A DNA stretch of 64,000 nt from Nocardioides sp. (GTDB taxonomy: Bacteria; Actinomycetota; Actinomycetes; Propionibacteriales; Nocardioidaceae). Positions 10,208 to 19,696 of the stretch are shown piece by piece; position 1 is the stretch's first letter, and each line of letters starts with the position of its first letter. Both the position numbers and the translations under genes were made by a program. The stretch spans positions 1 to 64,000 of the forward strand of contig NZ_JAOPWY010000107.1 in the NCBI RefSeq assembly GCF_025965415.1, written 5' to 3'. The notes under the pieces were generated by a model, which was given only the letters and a program-made list of their open reading frames with translations, was not told where the DNA came from and ran no database searches.

Positions 10208-11377
10208 TCAGGCCTGGTGGGCGAGCTCGGCGGCCTTGTCGGCCGCGCCGTCCATGGTGTCGACCTGGGTGACCAGCGGGTGGTTGAGCTCGTCGAGGAT
10301 CGCGCGACCCTGCTCGACGTTGTTGCCGTCGAGGCGTACGACGAGCGGCTTGGTGGCCTCGTCGCCGAGGATCTCGAGTGCGCCCTTGATGCCGTTGGCG
10401 ACCTCGTCGCAGGCGGTGATGCCGCCGAAGACGTTGACGAAGACGCTCTTGACCTGCTCGTCGTTGAGGATCACGTCGAGGCCGTCGGCCATCACCTGGG
10501 CGTTGGCGCCGCCGCCGATGTCGAGGAAGTTGGCGGGCTTCACGTCGCCGTGCGCCTCACCGGCGTACGCGACGACGTCGAGGGTGCTCATCACGAGGCC
10601 CGCGCCGTTGCCGATGATGCCGACCTGGCCGTCGAGCTTGACGTAGTTGAGGCCCTTGTCCTTGGCCTTCGCCTCGAGCGGGTCGGCCTCCTCGCGGATC
10701 TCGAACTGGGCGTGGTCGGGGTGGCGCACCTCGGAGGCGTTCTCGTCGAGCGAGACCTTGCCGTCGAGCGCCTCGAGCTTGTCGCCCTCGAGGCGGGCCA
10801 GCGGGTTGACCTCCACCAGGGTGGCGTCCTCCTCGACGTAGACCTTCCACAGCGCCTGGACCATCTCGATGGCCTGGTCGCGCAGCTCGGCGGGGAACTT
10901 CGCCTCGTCGACGATCGCGGCGGCCTTCTCGGGGGTCACGCCCTCGAGGGCGTTGATCGGAATCTGCTTCACGGCGTCGGGGTTGGTCTTGGCGACCTCC
11001 TCGATCTCCACGCCGCCCTCGACCGATGCGATGCACAGGTGCGAGCGGTTGGAGCGGTCGAGCAGGAAGGAGAAGTAGTACTCCTCCACCGGCGGCGTCG
11101 CCGGGGTGACCAGGACGCGGTTGACCCGGAGCCCCTTGATCTCCATCCCGATGATGTCGCGGGCGTAGGACTCGGCCTCGTCGGCGGTCTTGGCGATCTT
11201 GACGCCACCCGCCTTGCCGCGTCCGCCGGCCTTCACCTGCGCCTTGATGACCGTCACGCCGCCCATCTCCTCGGCGGCGGCGCGCGCGGCCTCGGGGGTC
11301 TCGGCGATCACACCCAGGGTGGTCACGACTCCATGCTTGGCGAAGAGCTCCTTCGCCTGAAACTCCATCAGATCCAC
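10208..11377 (-). CDS. sucC: Succinyl-CoA synthetase (ADP-forming) beta subunit
   Basis: [62 protein letters not shown]...[12 protein letters not shown]...[20 protein letters not shown] start at 11377. Confidence 0.95.
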   Translation of the reverse strand: MDLMEFQAKELFAKHGVVTTLGVIAETPEAARAAAEEMGGVTVIKAQVKAGGRGKAGGVKIAKTADEAESYARDIIGMEIKGLRVNRVLVTPATPPVEEYYFSFLLDRSNRSHLCIASVEGGVEIEEVAKTNPDAVKQIPINALEGVTPEKAAAIVDEAKFPAELRDQAIEMVQALWKVYVEEDATLVEVNPLARLEGDKLEALDGKVSLDENASEVRHPDHAQFEIREEADPLEAKAKDKGLNYVKLDGQVGIIGNGAGLVMSTLDVVAYAGEAHGDVKPANFLDIGGGANAQVMADGLDVILNDEQVKSVFVNVFGGITACDEVANGIKGALEILGDEATKPLVVRLDGNNVEQGRAILDELNHPLVTQVDTMDGAADKAAELAHQA

Positions 11378-11503
11378 GACGTACCCAGTCCTTTTCGTCT
11401 GCAACAGTGCGCGGGATTTCCTCTCGGCACCCTAGACCTGTCGCTGGGCTCGCACGAGTTCGGGCCACCGTGGTGCTGGTCACCCCGGGCTACGTTGTCG
11501 GGC

Positions 11504-12826
11504 ATGTCCTCCCCGACCTCAGCGGTGATGTGGTTCCGTCGCGACCTGCGGGTGCGGGACAACCCCGCCCTGCTGGCCGCGCTCGACGACGGATCGGTCA
11601 CGGCGCTCTTCGTGGTCGATCCCGCGATCTGGGCGGGCGCCGGTCCGGCCCGGCAGGCGTGGCTCGCGGCCAACGTGCTCTCCCTCGCCGAGCGGATCCC
11701 GCTGACCATCCAGCTCGGCGACCCGGCCGACGTGGTGCCGCGCGTGGCCGCCGGCCGACGCGTCCACGTCGCGGCGGAGACCACGCCCTACGGCCGGCGC
11801 CGCGACGAGGCGGTCGGGCAGGCGGTCGAGCTGGTCGCCACCGGGTCGCCGTACGCCGTCGGGCCGGGCCTGGTGCGCAACGGCAGCGGCAACCCCTACC
11901 AGGTGTTCACCGCCTTCGCCCGCGGCTGGCGCGAGCACGGCTGGCCAGAGCCGGCCCCCACTCCCCGCTCCCCCGACGTCGAGCCGGCCGAGTCGCACCA
12001 GCGGGCTGTCAGCATGCTCGAGAAGGCCGTCGCCGACGCGCCGTTCGACCTGCCCGCCGCCGGCGAGGACGCCGCCTGGCGTCGCTGGCACGACTTCGTC
12101 CGCGACGACATCGCCGACTACCCGCGGGAGCGCGACCGCCCCGACCACGACGGCACCTCCCGCCTCTCCCCCTACCTCCACCTCGGCGTGCTGCACCCGC
12201 GCTCCCTGCTGGCCGAGATCGACACCCGATCGACGTACGCCAACGAGCTGGCCTGGCGGGAGTTCTACGCCGACGTGCTGTGGCACACCCCGGCGTCGGC
12301 CTGGTCGGACCTCAAGCCGGCACTGGAGGGGATGGCGTACGACGAGCCGGACGACGCCGTCGAGGCGTGGCGGACGGGCACCACCGGCTTCCCGATCGTC
12401 GATGCCGGGATGCGCCAGCTGCTCCACACCGGCTGGATGCACAACCGGGTCCGGATGATCACCGCGTCCTTCCTGACCAAGGACCTGCACGTGTGGTGGC
12501 CGGTCGGCGCGCGGCACTTCCTCGACCTGCTCATCGACGGCGACGTGGCCTCCAACAACCACGGCTGGCAGTGGGTCGCCGGCACCGGCACCGACGCCTC
12601 GCCCTACTTCCGGGTCTTCAACCCGATCACGCAGGGCCTCAAGTTCGACCCGCAGGGCGACTACGTACGCCGCTGGGTGCCCGAGCTCGACCACCTCCCG
12701 GGCAAGGCGGCGCACGAGCCCTGGATGTCGGACGTGGGCTACGAGAAGGACTACCCGCAGCGGATCGTGGACCATGCCGACGAGCGGCGCGAGGCGCTCG
12801 ATCGCTACCAGGCCGCCCGCGGCTGA
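11504..12826 (+). CDS. phrB: Deoxyribodipyrimidine photolyase (DNA photolyase/cryptochrome family)
   Basis: MSSPTSAVMWFRRDLRVRDNPALLAALDDGSVTALFVVDPAIW...RLSPYLHLGVLHPRSLL...ELAWREFYADVLWH...GMRQLLHTGWMHNRVRMITASFLTKDLHVWW...NNHGWQWVAGTGTDASPYFRVFNP. The supplied 1127-aa ORF is an open-frame extension. Confidence 0.93.
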   Translation: MSSPTSAVMWFRRDLRVRDNPALLAALDDGSVTALFVVDPAIWAGAGPARQAWLAANVLSLAERIPLTIQLGDPADVVPRVAAGRRVHVAAETTPYGRRRDEAVGQAVELVATGSPYAVGPGLVRNGSGNPYQVFTAFARGWREHGWPEPAPTPRSPDVEPAESHQRAVSMLEKAVADAPFDLPAAGEDAAWRRWHDFVRDDIADYPRERDRPDHDGTSRLSPYLHLGVLHPRSLLAEIDTRSTYANELAWREFYADVLWHTPASAWSDLKPALEGMAYDEPDDAVEAWRTGTTGFPIVDAGMRQLLHTGWMHNRVRMITASFLTKDLHVWWPVGARHFLDLLIDGDVASNNHGWQWVAGTGTDASPYFRVFNPITQGLKFDPQGDYVRRWVPELDHLPGKAAHEPWMSDVGYEKDYPQRIVDHADERREALDRYQAARG

Positions 12827-12985
12827 GCACGGCCCGCGTGGTCGTCCCTCGTCCGGATATCGACCACCCGGCGGGGTGAGGTGAACAAATTGGTCGCTGG
12901 TTGCACTATCTCGTGATCTTTCCGTTACAGTCGTGCGCGGTCTGGCCGACCACCCCCCTGAACCGGCAGATTGGTAATCACCCCT

Positions 12986-13813
12986 ATGGGCAACCACCGA
13001 GCGGAGCGCGCTCCCCAGCGTCGCACCTCGGCACCGGCAGCTCCCGTGACCGGAAAGCGCCGTGCCACCACGCCGCCCCGCCGCTCGCTGGTCAGCAGCC
13101 TGCCGTCCCTCCCGCTCGTGGCGGGCGTCGCCGTGCTGGCGATCTCCGCCGGCGGCGCGGTCACCGCGTCCGGGGTCGGTGCCACCGCCCTCACCTCCGG
13201 CTCCTCGCTGGACGCCTCCGGCTCCGTCGGCTCCGCCGCCGGGCAGGCGCTCTCGCGCCGCGGCGCCGTCGTCAGCCGTGACTACACCCGCGACACCGAC
13301 GTCGAGGCCACCGACCCCGAGCTCGTCGCGCTGGCCGAGAAGCAGATGGCCGAGCGCACCGCCAAGCTCGACCAGATGCGCCAGGCAGCCGAGAAGCAGG
13401 CGGCGAAGATCAAGGAGAACAAGTGGGTTCTCCCCCTCGCCAGCTATCAGATCACCGCGACCTTCGGGCAGTACGGCCTCTGGGCCAGCTATCACACCGG
13501 CCTCGACTTCAACGGCAACACCGGTGACCCGATCATGGCCATCGCCAACGGCACCGTCACCTCCACGGGCTACGACGGCGCCTACGGCAACAAGACCGTG
13601 GTCACCCTCGACGACGGCACCGAGATCTGGTTCTGCCACCAGACCTCGATCTACGTCTCGGTCGGCGACAACGTCACCGGCGGCGAGGTCATCGGCACCG
13701 TCGGTGCGACCGGCAACGTGACCGGCTCCCACCTGCACGTCGAGGTCCGCCCCGGTGGCGGCGGCCCGGTCGACCCGTTCCAGGCCTTCGTCGAGCACGG
13801 CATCGTTCCCTGA
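12986..13813 (+). CDS. M23 family metallopeptidase (LytM-like), membrane/secreted
   Basis: MGNHRAERAPQRRTSAP... TM segment LPLVAGVAVLAISAGGAV; C-term YHTGLDFNGNTGDPIMAIANGTVTSTGYDGAYGNKTVVTLDDGTEIWFCHQ...GATGNVTGSHLHVEVRPGGGGPVDP. Confidence 0.9.
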   Translation: MGNHRAERAPQRRTSAPAAPVTGKRRATTPPRRSLVSSLPSLPLVAGVAVLAISAGGAVTASGVGATALTSGSSLDASGSVGSAAGQALSRRGAVVSRDYTRDTDVEATDPELVALAEKQMAERTAKLDQMRQAAEKQAAKIKENKWVLPLASYQITATFGQYGLWASYHTGLDFNGNTGDPIMAIANGTVTSTGYDGAYGNKTVVTLDDGTEIWFCHQTSIYVSVGDNVTGGEVIGTVGATGNVTGSHLHVEVRPGGGGPVDPFQAFVEHGIVP

Positions 13814-13834
13814 CCGACTCGCGGAGCGAGTCGG
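13814..13834 (+). terminator. Perfect 9-bp hairpin directly after the M23 stop codon (terminator-like, no obvious U-tract)
   Basis: CCGACTCGC-GGA-GCGAGTCGG begins the nucleotide after TGA 13811-13813. Confidence 0.5.
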
Positions 13835-13997
13835 AAGTCAAGGGAGATTGAGCAAGCCGCGGCTGAGGAACGAAGTAGCCACGGCGCACGTCGAGATCTT
13901 CGACCAGTCGGCGTCACCGCCCGAGTCACGGCGATCAGCGGCTGAGGAACGAAGCCGCGGAGGGCGTGACGCTCGAAGCCTCGGTTTCGACACGCTC

Positions 13998-14165
13998 GCT
14001 GCGCTCGCTGCTCAACCAGCGGCAGGCTGCGCTCGCTGCTCAACCAGCGGCAGGCTGCGCTCGCTGCTCAACCAGCGGCGGGCTGCGCTCGCTGCTCAAC
14101 CCGCGGCGGGCTGCGCTCGCTGCTCACCCAGCGGCAGGCTGCGCTCGCTGCTCAACCAGCGGCAG
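13998..14165. repeat. Tandem array: six 28-bp units (GCTGCGCTCGCTGCTCAACCAGCGGCAG)
   Basis: Units 13998-14025, 14026-14053, 14054-14081, 14082-14109, 14110-14137, 14138-14165; units differ by at most a few bases; flanked by divergent inverted arms GGTTTCGACACG (left) and CGAGTCGAAACC (right). Confidence 0.9.
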
Positions 14166-14238
14166 TCCGCACCCAGCCGCCGGTTGAGCCGGGCGAGGAA
14201 CGAGCCCGAGTCGAAACCAAGGCCCCCCGCCCGATGAC

Positions 14239-16635
14239 CTACAGCTTCTCCACCGGCGCATACCTGAGCAGCAGCCGCTTCACGCCGTCGGACCCGAAGT
14301 CGATCGACGCCACGGACTTCTCCGCGACCCCGTCGACGGCGACGACCGTGCCCATCCCGAACGAGTCGTGCACCACCCGGTCACCCGGTGACAGGCTCGG
14401 GATCTCGCGCGCCGGCTTGGACTTGGCGGCGACGTCGGCCCGCATCGCGGCCGAGGAGAAGTTGCGCCGACCGGCGTCGGTGGGGGTGCCGAGGCGGGTA
14501 GAGCCGCCGGTGTGGTCGGGCCGCCCCCACCGCGTCTGCTCCGCCGCCGTACGACGCCAGTCGACGAGGTCGACGGGCAGCTCGTCGAGGAACCGGCTGG
14601 CGGGGTTGTGGCTCGGCGCCCCCCACGCGGACCGGACCAGGGCCCGGGAGATGTAGAGGCGCTGCTCGGCACGGGTGAGCCCGACGTAGGCGAGGCGGCG
14701 CTCCTCCTCCAGCTCGGTCTGGTCGCCCAGCGAGCGCTGGTGCGGGAAGACCCCGTCCTCGAGGCCGGTGAGGAAGACGACCGGGAACTCCAGGCCCTTG
14801 GCGGTGTGGAGGGTCATGAGGGTGACCACGCCGGAGTCGTCGCCGTCGGGCGCGTCGGGGATCTGGTCGGCGTCGGCGACCAGGGCCACCCGCTCGAGGA
14901 AGTCGCCCAGGCCGACCGCGACGGTGCCGGCCTCGACCTCCGCGGGATCGGCACTGGGACCGGGCTGCGGGTCCTCGGCGAACTCGCGAGCCACCGCGAC
15001 CAGCTCGGCGAGGTTCTCCACGCGGGTGCCGTCCTGCGGGTCCTCGCTGGCCTCGAGCTCGGTGAGGTAGCCCGAGCGCTCGAGCACCGACTCCAGGATC
15101 ACGTCGGGGCGCTCGTCGGCCGCCACCATCGACTGCAGCTCCTGCACCATCGCGACGAAGGCCTCGATGTTCTTGAGGCTGCGGGTGGCCAGGCCGGGGG
15201 CCTCCGCCGCTCGCGTCAGCGCCTCCCAGAACGTGATCCGGTCGCGGTCGGCCAGGGCGGCGATGCAGGCCTCGGCGCGCTCGCCGATGCCGCGCTTGGG
15301 GGTGTTGAGCACGCGGCGCAGCGAGATCTCGTCGGCGGTGTTGACCAGCATCCGGAGGTAGGCCAGCGCGTCGCGGACCTCCTTGCGCTCGTAGAAGCGC
15401 ACCCCGCCCACGACCTTGTAGGGCTGGCCGGTGCGGATGAACACCTCCTCGAAGACGCGCGACTGCGCGTTGGTGCGGTAGAAGACGGCGACGTCGGCCG
15501 GGCGGATGGCGCTGTCGTCGACGAGCCGGTCGATCTCCTGGCTGACGAAGCGGGCCTCGTCGTGCTCGTCGTCGGAGACGTAGCCGACGATGCGCTCCCC
15601 CTCCCCCGCGTCGGTCCACAGCCGCTTGGCCTTGCGGCCCCGGTTGTTGGCGATCACGGAGTTGGCCGCGGTGAGGATGGTCTGCGTGGAGCGATAGTTC
15701 TGCTCGAGCAGGATCGTCGTGGCGTCGGGGAAGTCCTGCTCGAAGTCGAGGATGTTGCGGATGTCCGCACCACGGAACGCGTAGATCGACTGGTCGGCGT
15801 CACCGACGACCATCAGCTCGCTCGGCTCGACACGCTCCGCGGCCTCGTGCCCGTCCTCCTCGAACGCTGTGTCCATCTCGAAGGACGCGCCGCACAGCTG
15901 CTGGATGAGGCTGTACTGCGCGTGGTTGGTGTCCTGGTACTCGTCGACCAGCACGTGGCGGAACCGGCGGCGGTAGTTCTCGCGCACGTCGGGGAAGGCC
16001 TGCAGCAGGTGGACCGTCGTCATGATCAGGTCGTCGAAGTCGAGCGCGTTGGCGTCGCGGAGGCGGCGTTGGTAGTGGGTGTAGGCCGAGGCGTAGGCCT
16101 CCTCGAAGCTGTTGCGGGCCTCCTTGGTGGCGTCCTCGGGGTCGCGCAGCTCGTTCTTCTGGTCGGAGACCCAGTGCAGGACGGCGTTGGGCTGGTAGCG
16201 CTTGGGGTCGAGCTCGAGGTCGCGCAGCACCAGCGTCATCAGGCGCTTGGAGTCGGCGGCGTCGTAGATGGAGAAGTTCGACTTGAAGCCGACCCGGTCG
16301 ATCTCCTTGCGCAGGATGCGCACGCACGAGGAGTGGAAGGTCGAGACCCACATGATCTTCGCCCGGTTGCCGACCAGGTGCTGCACGCGCTCCTTCATCT
16401 CGGCCGCGGCCTTGTTGGTGAAGGTGATCGCCAGGATCGAGCCGGGGTGCGCCTTGCGCTCCGAGATCAGCCACGCGATGCGGCGGGTCAGCACGCGGGT
16501 CTTGCCCGACCCTGCGCCGGCGACCACCAGCAGCGGGGCGCCCGCGTGCGTCACGGCCGCCCGCTGGGGGTCGTTGAGACCCTCGAGGAGGGGGTGGTCG
16601 ATCAGGGCTGCGTCGGGGGCGTCGGTGGGGCTCAT
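14239..16635 (-). CDS. pcrA: ATP-dependent DNA helicase PcrA/UvrD
   Basis: LLEGLNDPQRAAVTHAGAPLLVVAGAGSGKTRVLTRRIAWLI...ILAITFTNKAAAEMKERV...VDEYQDTNHAQY...MVVGDADQSIYAFRGAD...LLEQNYRST...TLHTAKGLEFPVVFLTGLEDGVFPH; C-term GDRVVHDSFGMGTVVAV. Confidence 0.95.
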   Translation of the reverse strand: MSPTDAPDAALIDHPLLEGLNDPQRAAVTHAGAPLLVVAGAGSGKTRVLTRRIAWLISERKAHPGSILAITFTNKAAAEMKERVQHLVGNRAKIMWVSTFHSSCVRILRKEIDRVGFKSNFSIYDAADSKRLMTLVLRDLELDPKRYQPNAVLHWVSDQKNELRDPEDATKEARNSFEEAYASAYTHYQRRLRDANALDFDDLIMTTVHLLQAFPDVRENYRRRFRHVLVDEYQDTNHAQYSLIQQLCGASFEMDTAFEEDGHEAAERVEPSELMVVGDADQSIYAFRGADIRNILDFEQDFPDATTILLEQNYRSTQTILTAANSVIANNRGRKAKRLWTDAGEGERIVGYVSDDEHDEARFVSQEIDRLVDDSAIRPADVAVFYRTNAQSRVFEEVFIRTGQPYKVVGGVRFYERKEVRDALAYLRMLVNTADEISLRRVLNTPKRGIGERAEACIAALADRDRITFWEALTRAAEAPGLATRSLKNIEAFVAMVQELQSMVAADERPDVILESVLERSGYLTELEASEDPQDGTRVENLAELVAVAREFAEDPQPGPSADPAEVEAGTVAVGLGDFLERVALVADADQIPDAPDGDDSGVVTLMTLHTAKGLEFPVVFLTGLEDGVFPHQRSLGDQTELEEERRLAYVGLTRAEQRLYISRALVRSAWGAPSHNPASRFLDELPVDLVDWRRTAAEQTRWGRPDHTGGSTRLGTPTDAGRRNFSSAAMRADVAAKSKPAREIPSLSPGDRVVHDSFGMGTVVAVDGVAEKSVASIDFGSDGVKRLLLRYAPVEKL

Positions 16636-16694
16636 GTCGAGCCAACCCTATGCGGCGGGTGGGACACCCGCGTGCCCGCGCCCGGCGCTGCGGA

Positions 16695-17048
16695 TCAGGC
16701 GTGCACGGGCGACCAGAACACGGCCACCGCGATGTTGGCGATCGTCAGCGCGAGGAGTCCGAAGTAGAGGCCCTTCGGGATGCTCGGCTTGCGCATGTTG
16801 ACCATCACGAGCACCAGGATGACGAGCCCGACGGCGAACTTCACGCCGATCTTGGCGTGGTCGGGCGTGCCCAGGCTCTCGAGCACCCCCACCAGCAGCA
16901 GGCCGGCCAGGAACGCCGTACCGATGCCGTCGCGCATCAGCGAGTTGACCACCTTGGTCTCGTCGCGGACCTGCACCAGGAGGCCGCCGAGCAGCGCGGC
17001 GTAGCCGAGGATGTGGACGAAGAGCAGCACCAGCCGCAGGGTCTCCAT
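16695..17048 (-). CDS. Small four-TM membrane protein, function unknown
   Basis: METLRLVLLFVHILGYAALLGGLLVQVRDETKVVNSLMRDGIGTAFLAGLLLVG...; hydrophobic pattern. Confidence 0.7.
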   Translation of the reverse strand: METLRLVLLFVHILGYAALLGGLLVQVRDETKVVNSLMRDGIGTAFLAGLLLVGVLESLGTPDHAKIGVKFAVGLVILVLVMVNMRKPSIPKGLYFGLLALTIANIAVAVFWSPVHA

Positions 17049-17073
17049 GCGGACACCCTAGCCAGCCGGCGGG

Positions 17074-17529
17074 TCAGCCCTTGCGCTTCGTGCGCGGCGC
17101 GGGACGTACGACGAGCACCGGGCACGGCGCGTAGTGCTGCACCCGCTGGGCGGTGCTGCCCACCAGGACGCTGTCGCTCAGGCCACGGCCACCGGCGGCC
17201 ACGACGACGAGGCCGGCGTCGTACTGCTGGGCGGCCTTGATGATCTCGTTGGCCGCCGACCCGCTGCGGATCCGCTTGTGGACCTTCGGGCCCCAGCCGT
17301 CGTAGACCTTGGCGATCGCGTCGACCGCGCTCTGCGCGGCCTCGCGGAACGACCCCGCGGCCGGCCACTTGCCCTCGGAGAGGTCGTCGGCGAAGGCGAC
17401 CGAGGCCAGGGGCCGGATCACCGCGACCACGGAGATGTCCGTGATCTTGGCGGGGTCGGCGAACGCCTTGAGCTGCTTGGCGGCGGCCAGCGACTGCCGC
17501 GAGCCGTCCGTGGCGACGATGACGTGCAT
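17074..17529 (-). CDS. Universal stress protein (UspA family)
   Basis: MHVIVATDGSRQSLAAAKQLKAFADPAKITDISVVAVI...ANEIIKAAQQYDAGLVVVAAGGRGLSDSVLVGSTAQRVQHYAPCPVLVVRP. Confidence 0.9.
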   Translation of the reverse strand: MHVIVATDGSRQSLAAAKQLKAFADPAKITDISVVAVIRPLASVAFADDLSEGKWPAAGSFREAAQSAVDAIAKVYDGWGPKVHKRIRSGSAANEIIKAAQQYDAGLVVVAAGGRGLSDSVLVGSTAQRVQHYAPCPVLVVRPAPRTKRKG

Positions 17530-17530
17530 G

Positions 17531-18952
17531 TCAGGCCTCCTCGAGGTCGGGCGTGCGGGACCCGGTGCCCCGGCTGCCGAAGAAGTACTCAGCGAGGAAG
17601 AGCACGCCACCCACGCCGAGCAGGCCCGCGCACCAGATCAGCGAGTGCGGGTCGTCGTAGACGGTGAAGCCCAGGATCGCGAGGTTGCCGACCAGGCCGA
17701 CCATCAGCAGCGGCGCGCTGGCGTGGAAGATCTCGTCGTGCTCGTCCTGCCCGCGGAGCTTGAGGCAGGAGACGATCACCAGGGCGTAGATGGCGAGCAG
17801 CAGCACGACGGTGACCGTGGCCAGTCGGCCGACCAGGTCGATGCCGCCGCCGGACGCGGTGACCAGGGTGCCGATGACGAGCAGCAGGCCGACCACCAGG
17901 CCGCTGAAGAGCAGCCCCACCCACGGGCTGCGCCGGACCGGGTGGATCTTGGCGAAGACACCGGGTACGACGTCCTCGCGGGCCATGCCGTAGAGGATGC
18001 GCGGCTGCGTGACGATCGTGACCAGCGTGGTGTTGGTGATCGCGATCAGGGCGATGACCGAGAAGACGGTGGTCATCAGGTCGGTCGAGAAGGGCAGGAT
18101 GCCCGCCTTCACGACCTCGAGGAGCGCGGCGTCCGAGTTGGCCAGCGTCTCGACCGGCACGGTCAGCGCGGCGGCGATCGAGACCAGCACGTAGACGAGC
18201 CCCGCGACGAGCATGCCGCCGACCAGCGAGCGCGGGAACGCCTTGTAGGGCTCGATGGTCTCCTCGGCCACGTTGACGGTGTTCTCGAAGCCGGTCATGG
18301 CGAAGAAGGAGAAGGAGATGCCGGCCAGGACCGCGAGCGCGGGGCTGCCGTAGTCGCCGGAGGCGTCGATGTGCGTCAGCACGCCGAAGTCGGCGTTGCC
18401 CTGGGCGACGTAGACGATGCCGATGACCAGCACGACCACCAGTCCGAAGACCTCGACGAAGGTCATCAGCATGTTGATGACGACCGACTCGGTGATGCCG
18501 ATGTAGTTGACGACCACGAGCAGGGCCACGAAGACCAGCGAGACCAGCAGCGCGGGCGGACCGGCCCACAGCTCGGCGAAGTAGGACGCGAAGCCGGTCG
18601 CCAGCGAGCCGGACGCCGCCATGCTCGCGGCGAGGAAGGACACCGTGATCAAGAAGGTGAGCGCACGGTTGCCGAAGGCCTTGTTGACGTAGAGCGAGGC
18701 ACCGGCGGCCTGGGGGTACTTCGTCACCAGCTCGGCGTACGCCGCCCCGGTGATCGCCGCGACCGCGACGCCGAGGGCGAAGGCGACCCAGAAGGCACCT
18801 CCGACCGCCGCCGCGACCAGTCCGATGAGGACGTAGATGCCCGACCCGAGCACGTCGCCGAGGGTGTAGAAGAACAGCAGGCGGCCGGTGATGGAGCGCT
18901 TGAGCTCGCTCTCGTGCTCGTCCGGACGGGGGACGGTGGCGGTGTCTGACAT
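17531..18952 (-). CDS. APC-family amino acid permease
   Basis: LKRSITGRLLFFYTLGDVLGSGIYVLIGLVAAAVGGAFWVAFALGVAVAAITGAAYAELVTKYPQAAGASLYVNKAFG...; 12-TM APC pattern. Confidence 0.88.
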   Translation of the reverse strand: MSDTATVPRPDEHESELKRSITGRLLFFYTLGDVLGSGIYVLIGLVAAAVGGAFWVAFALGVAVAAITGAAYAELVTKYPQAAGASLYVNKAFGNRALTFLITVSFLAASMAASGSLATGFASYFAELWAGPPALLVSLVFVALLVVVNYIGITESVVINMLMTFVEVFGLVVVLVIGIVYVAQGNADFGVLTHIDASGDYGSPALAVLAGISFSFFAMTGFENTVNVAEETIEPYKAFPRSLVGGMLVAGLVYVLVSIAAALTVPVETLANSDAALLEVVKAGILPFSTDLMTTVFSVIALIAITNTTLVTIVTQPRILYGMAREDVVPGVFAKIHPVRRSPWVGLLFSGLVVGLLLVIGTLVTASGGGIDLVGRLATVTVVLLLAIYALVIVSCLKLRGQDEHDEIFHASAPLLMVGLVGNLAILGFTVYDDPHSLIWCAGLLGVGGVLFLAEYFFGSRGTGSRTPDLEEA

Positions 18953-19018
18953 CCCCCGACCCCACCGTTCGGGGCGGGAGTTGTCAAACGTCGCCCACCC
19001 CGTTGGAGGGCATCCCGC

Positions 19019-19696
19019 CTAGAGCAGTCGACGGTCCGAGGCCCACTTCGTCAGCTCGTGACGACTCGAGAGCTGGAGCTTGCGCAGCACCGACGACATG
19101 TGGGTCTCCACGGTCTTCACCGAGATGAAGAGCTCCTTGGCGACCTCCTTGTAGGCGTAGCCGCGGGCGATCAGGCGCATCACCTCGCGCTCGCGCTCGG
19201 TCAGCCGGTCGAGGTCCTCGTCGACGGCCGCGACGTCGATGGAGCCGGCGAAGGCGTCGAGCACGAAGCCGGCCAGGCGCGGCGAGAAGACCGCGTCTCC
19301 CCCGGCGACCCGGGTGATCGCGTCGACCAGCTCGGGGCCGGTGATCGTCTTGGTGACGTAGCCGCGCGCGCCGCCGCGGATGGTGCCGATGACGTCCTCG
19401 GCCGCGTCGGACACCGACAGCGCGAGGTAAAGGGTGTCGGGCGACGGCTGGCGGCGCATCACCTCCACGCCACCCCCGCCGGGCAGGTGCACGTCGAGCA
19501 GCACCACCTGGGGCTGGAGGTCGCGGACCACCGCGATCGCGGCGTCGGCGTCGGCCGCCTCGCCGACCACCTCGACCAAGCCGGCGCCGGTCGCGGCCAG
19601 CTCGGAGCGGACCCCTGCCCGGAACATCGCGTGGTCGTCCACCAGGACGACGCGCACGGGTCCCCGGGCCGAAGCGGTGGGCTGGCTCAGGCTCAT
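19019..19696 (-). CDS. NarL/LuxR-family response regulator
   Basis: VRVVLVDDHAMFRAGVRSELAATGAGLVEVVGEAADADAAIAVV...VVLLDVHLPGGGGVEVMRR...LTEREREVMRLIARGYAYKEVAKELFISVKTVETHMSSVLRKLQLSSRHEL. Confidence 0.93.
   Translation of the reverse strand: MSLSQPTASARGPVRVVLVDDHAMFRAGVRSELAATGAGLVEVVGEAADADAAIAVVRDLQPQVVLLDVHLPGGGGVEVMRRQPSPDTLYLALSVSDAAEDVIGTIRGGARGYVTKTITGPELVDAITRVAGGDAVFSPRLAGFVLDAFAGSIDVAAVDEDLDRLTEREREVMRLIARGYAYKEVAKELFISVKTVETHMSSVLRKLQLSSRHELTKWASDRRLL

Noticed and set aside
9443-11503. N-terminal extension of the 1127-aa ORF ending in photolyase
   Set aside because: Extension is antisense to sucD/sucC; photolyase begins at MSSPTSAVMWFRRDLRV (11504).
12827-12985. c-di-AMP (ydaO-type) riboswitch upstream of the M23 peptidase
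   Set aside because: Region is short and I could not identify the conserved core; would need Infernal/Rfam.
13998-14165. CRISPR array candidate
   Set aside because: 28-bp units are directly contiguous with no unique spacers and no cas genes nearby; it is a tandem repeat.
13755-14237. ORFs with repeated AALAAQPAAGCARC peptide
   Set aside because: Product of reading the intergenic tandem repeat; no signal or homology, and overlaps the M23 gene and repeat element.
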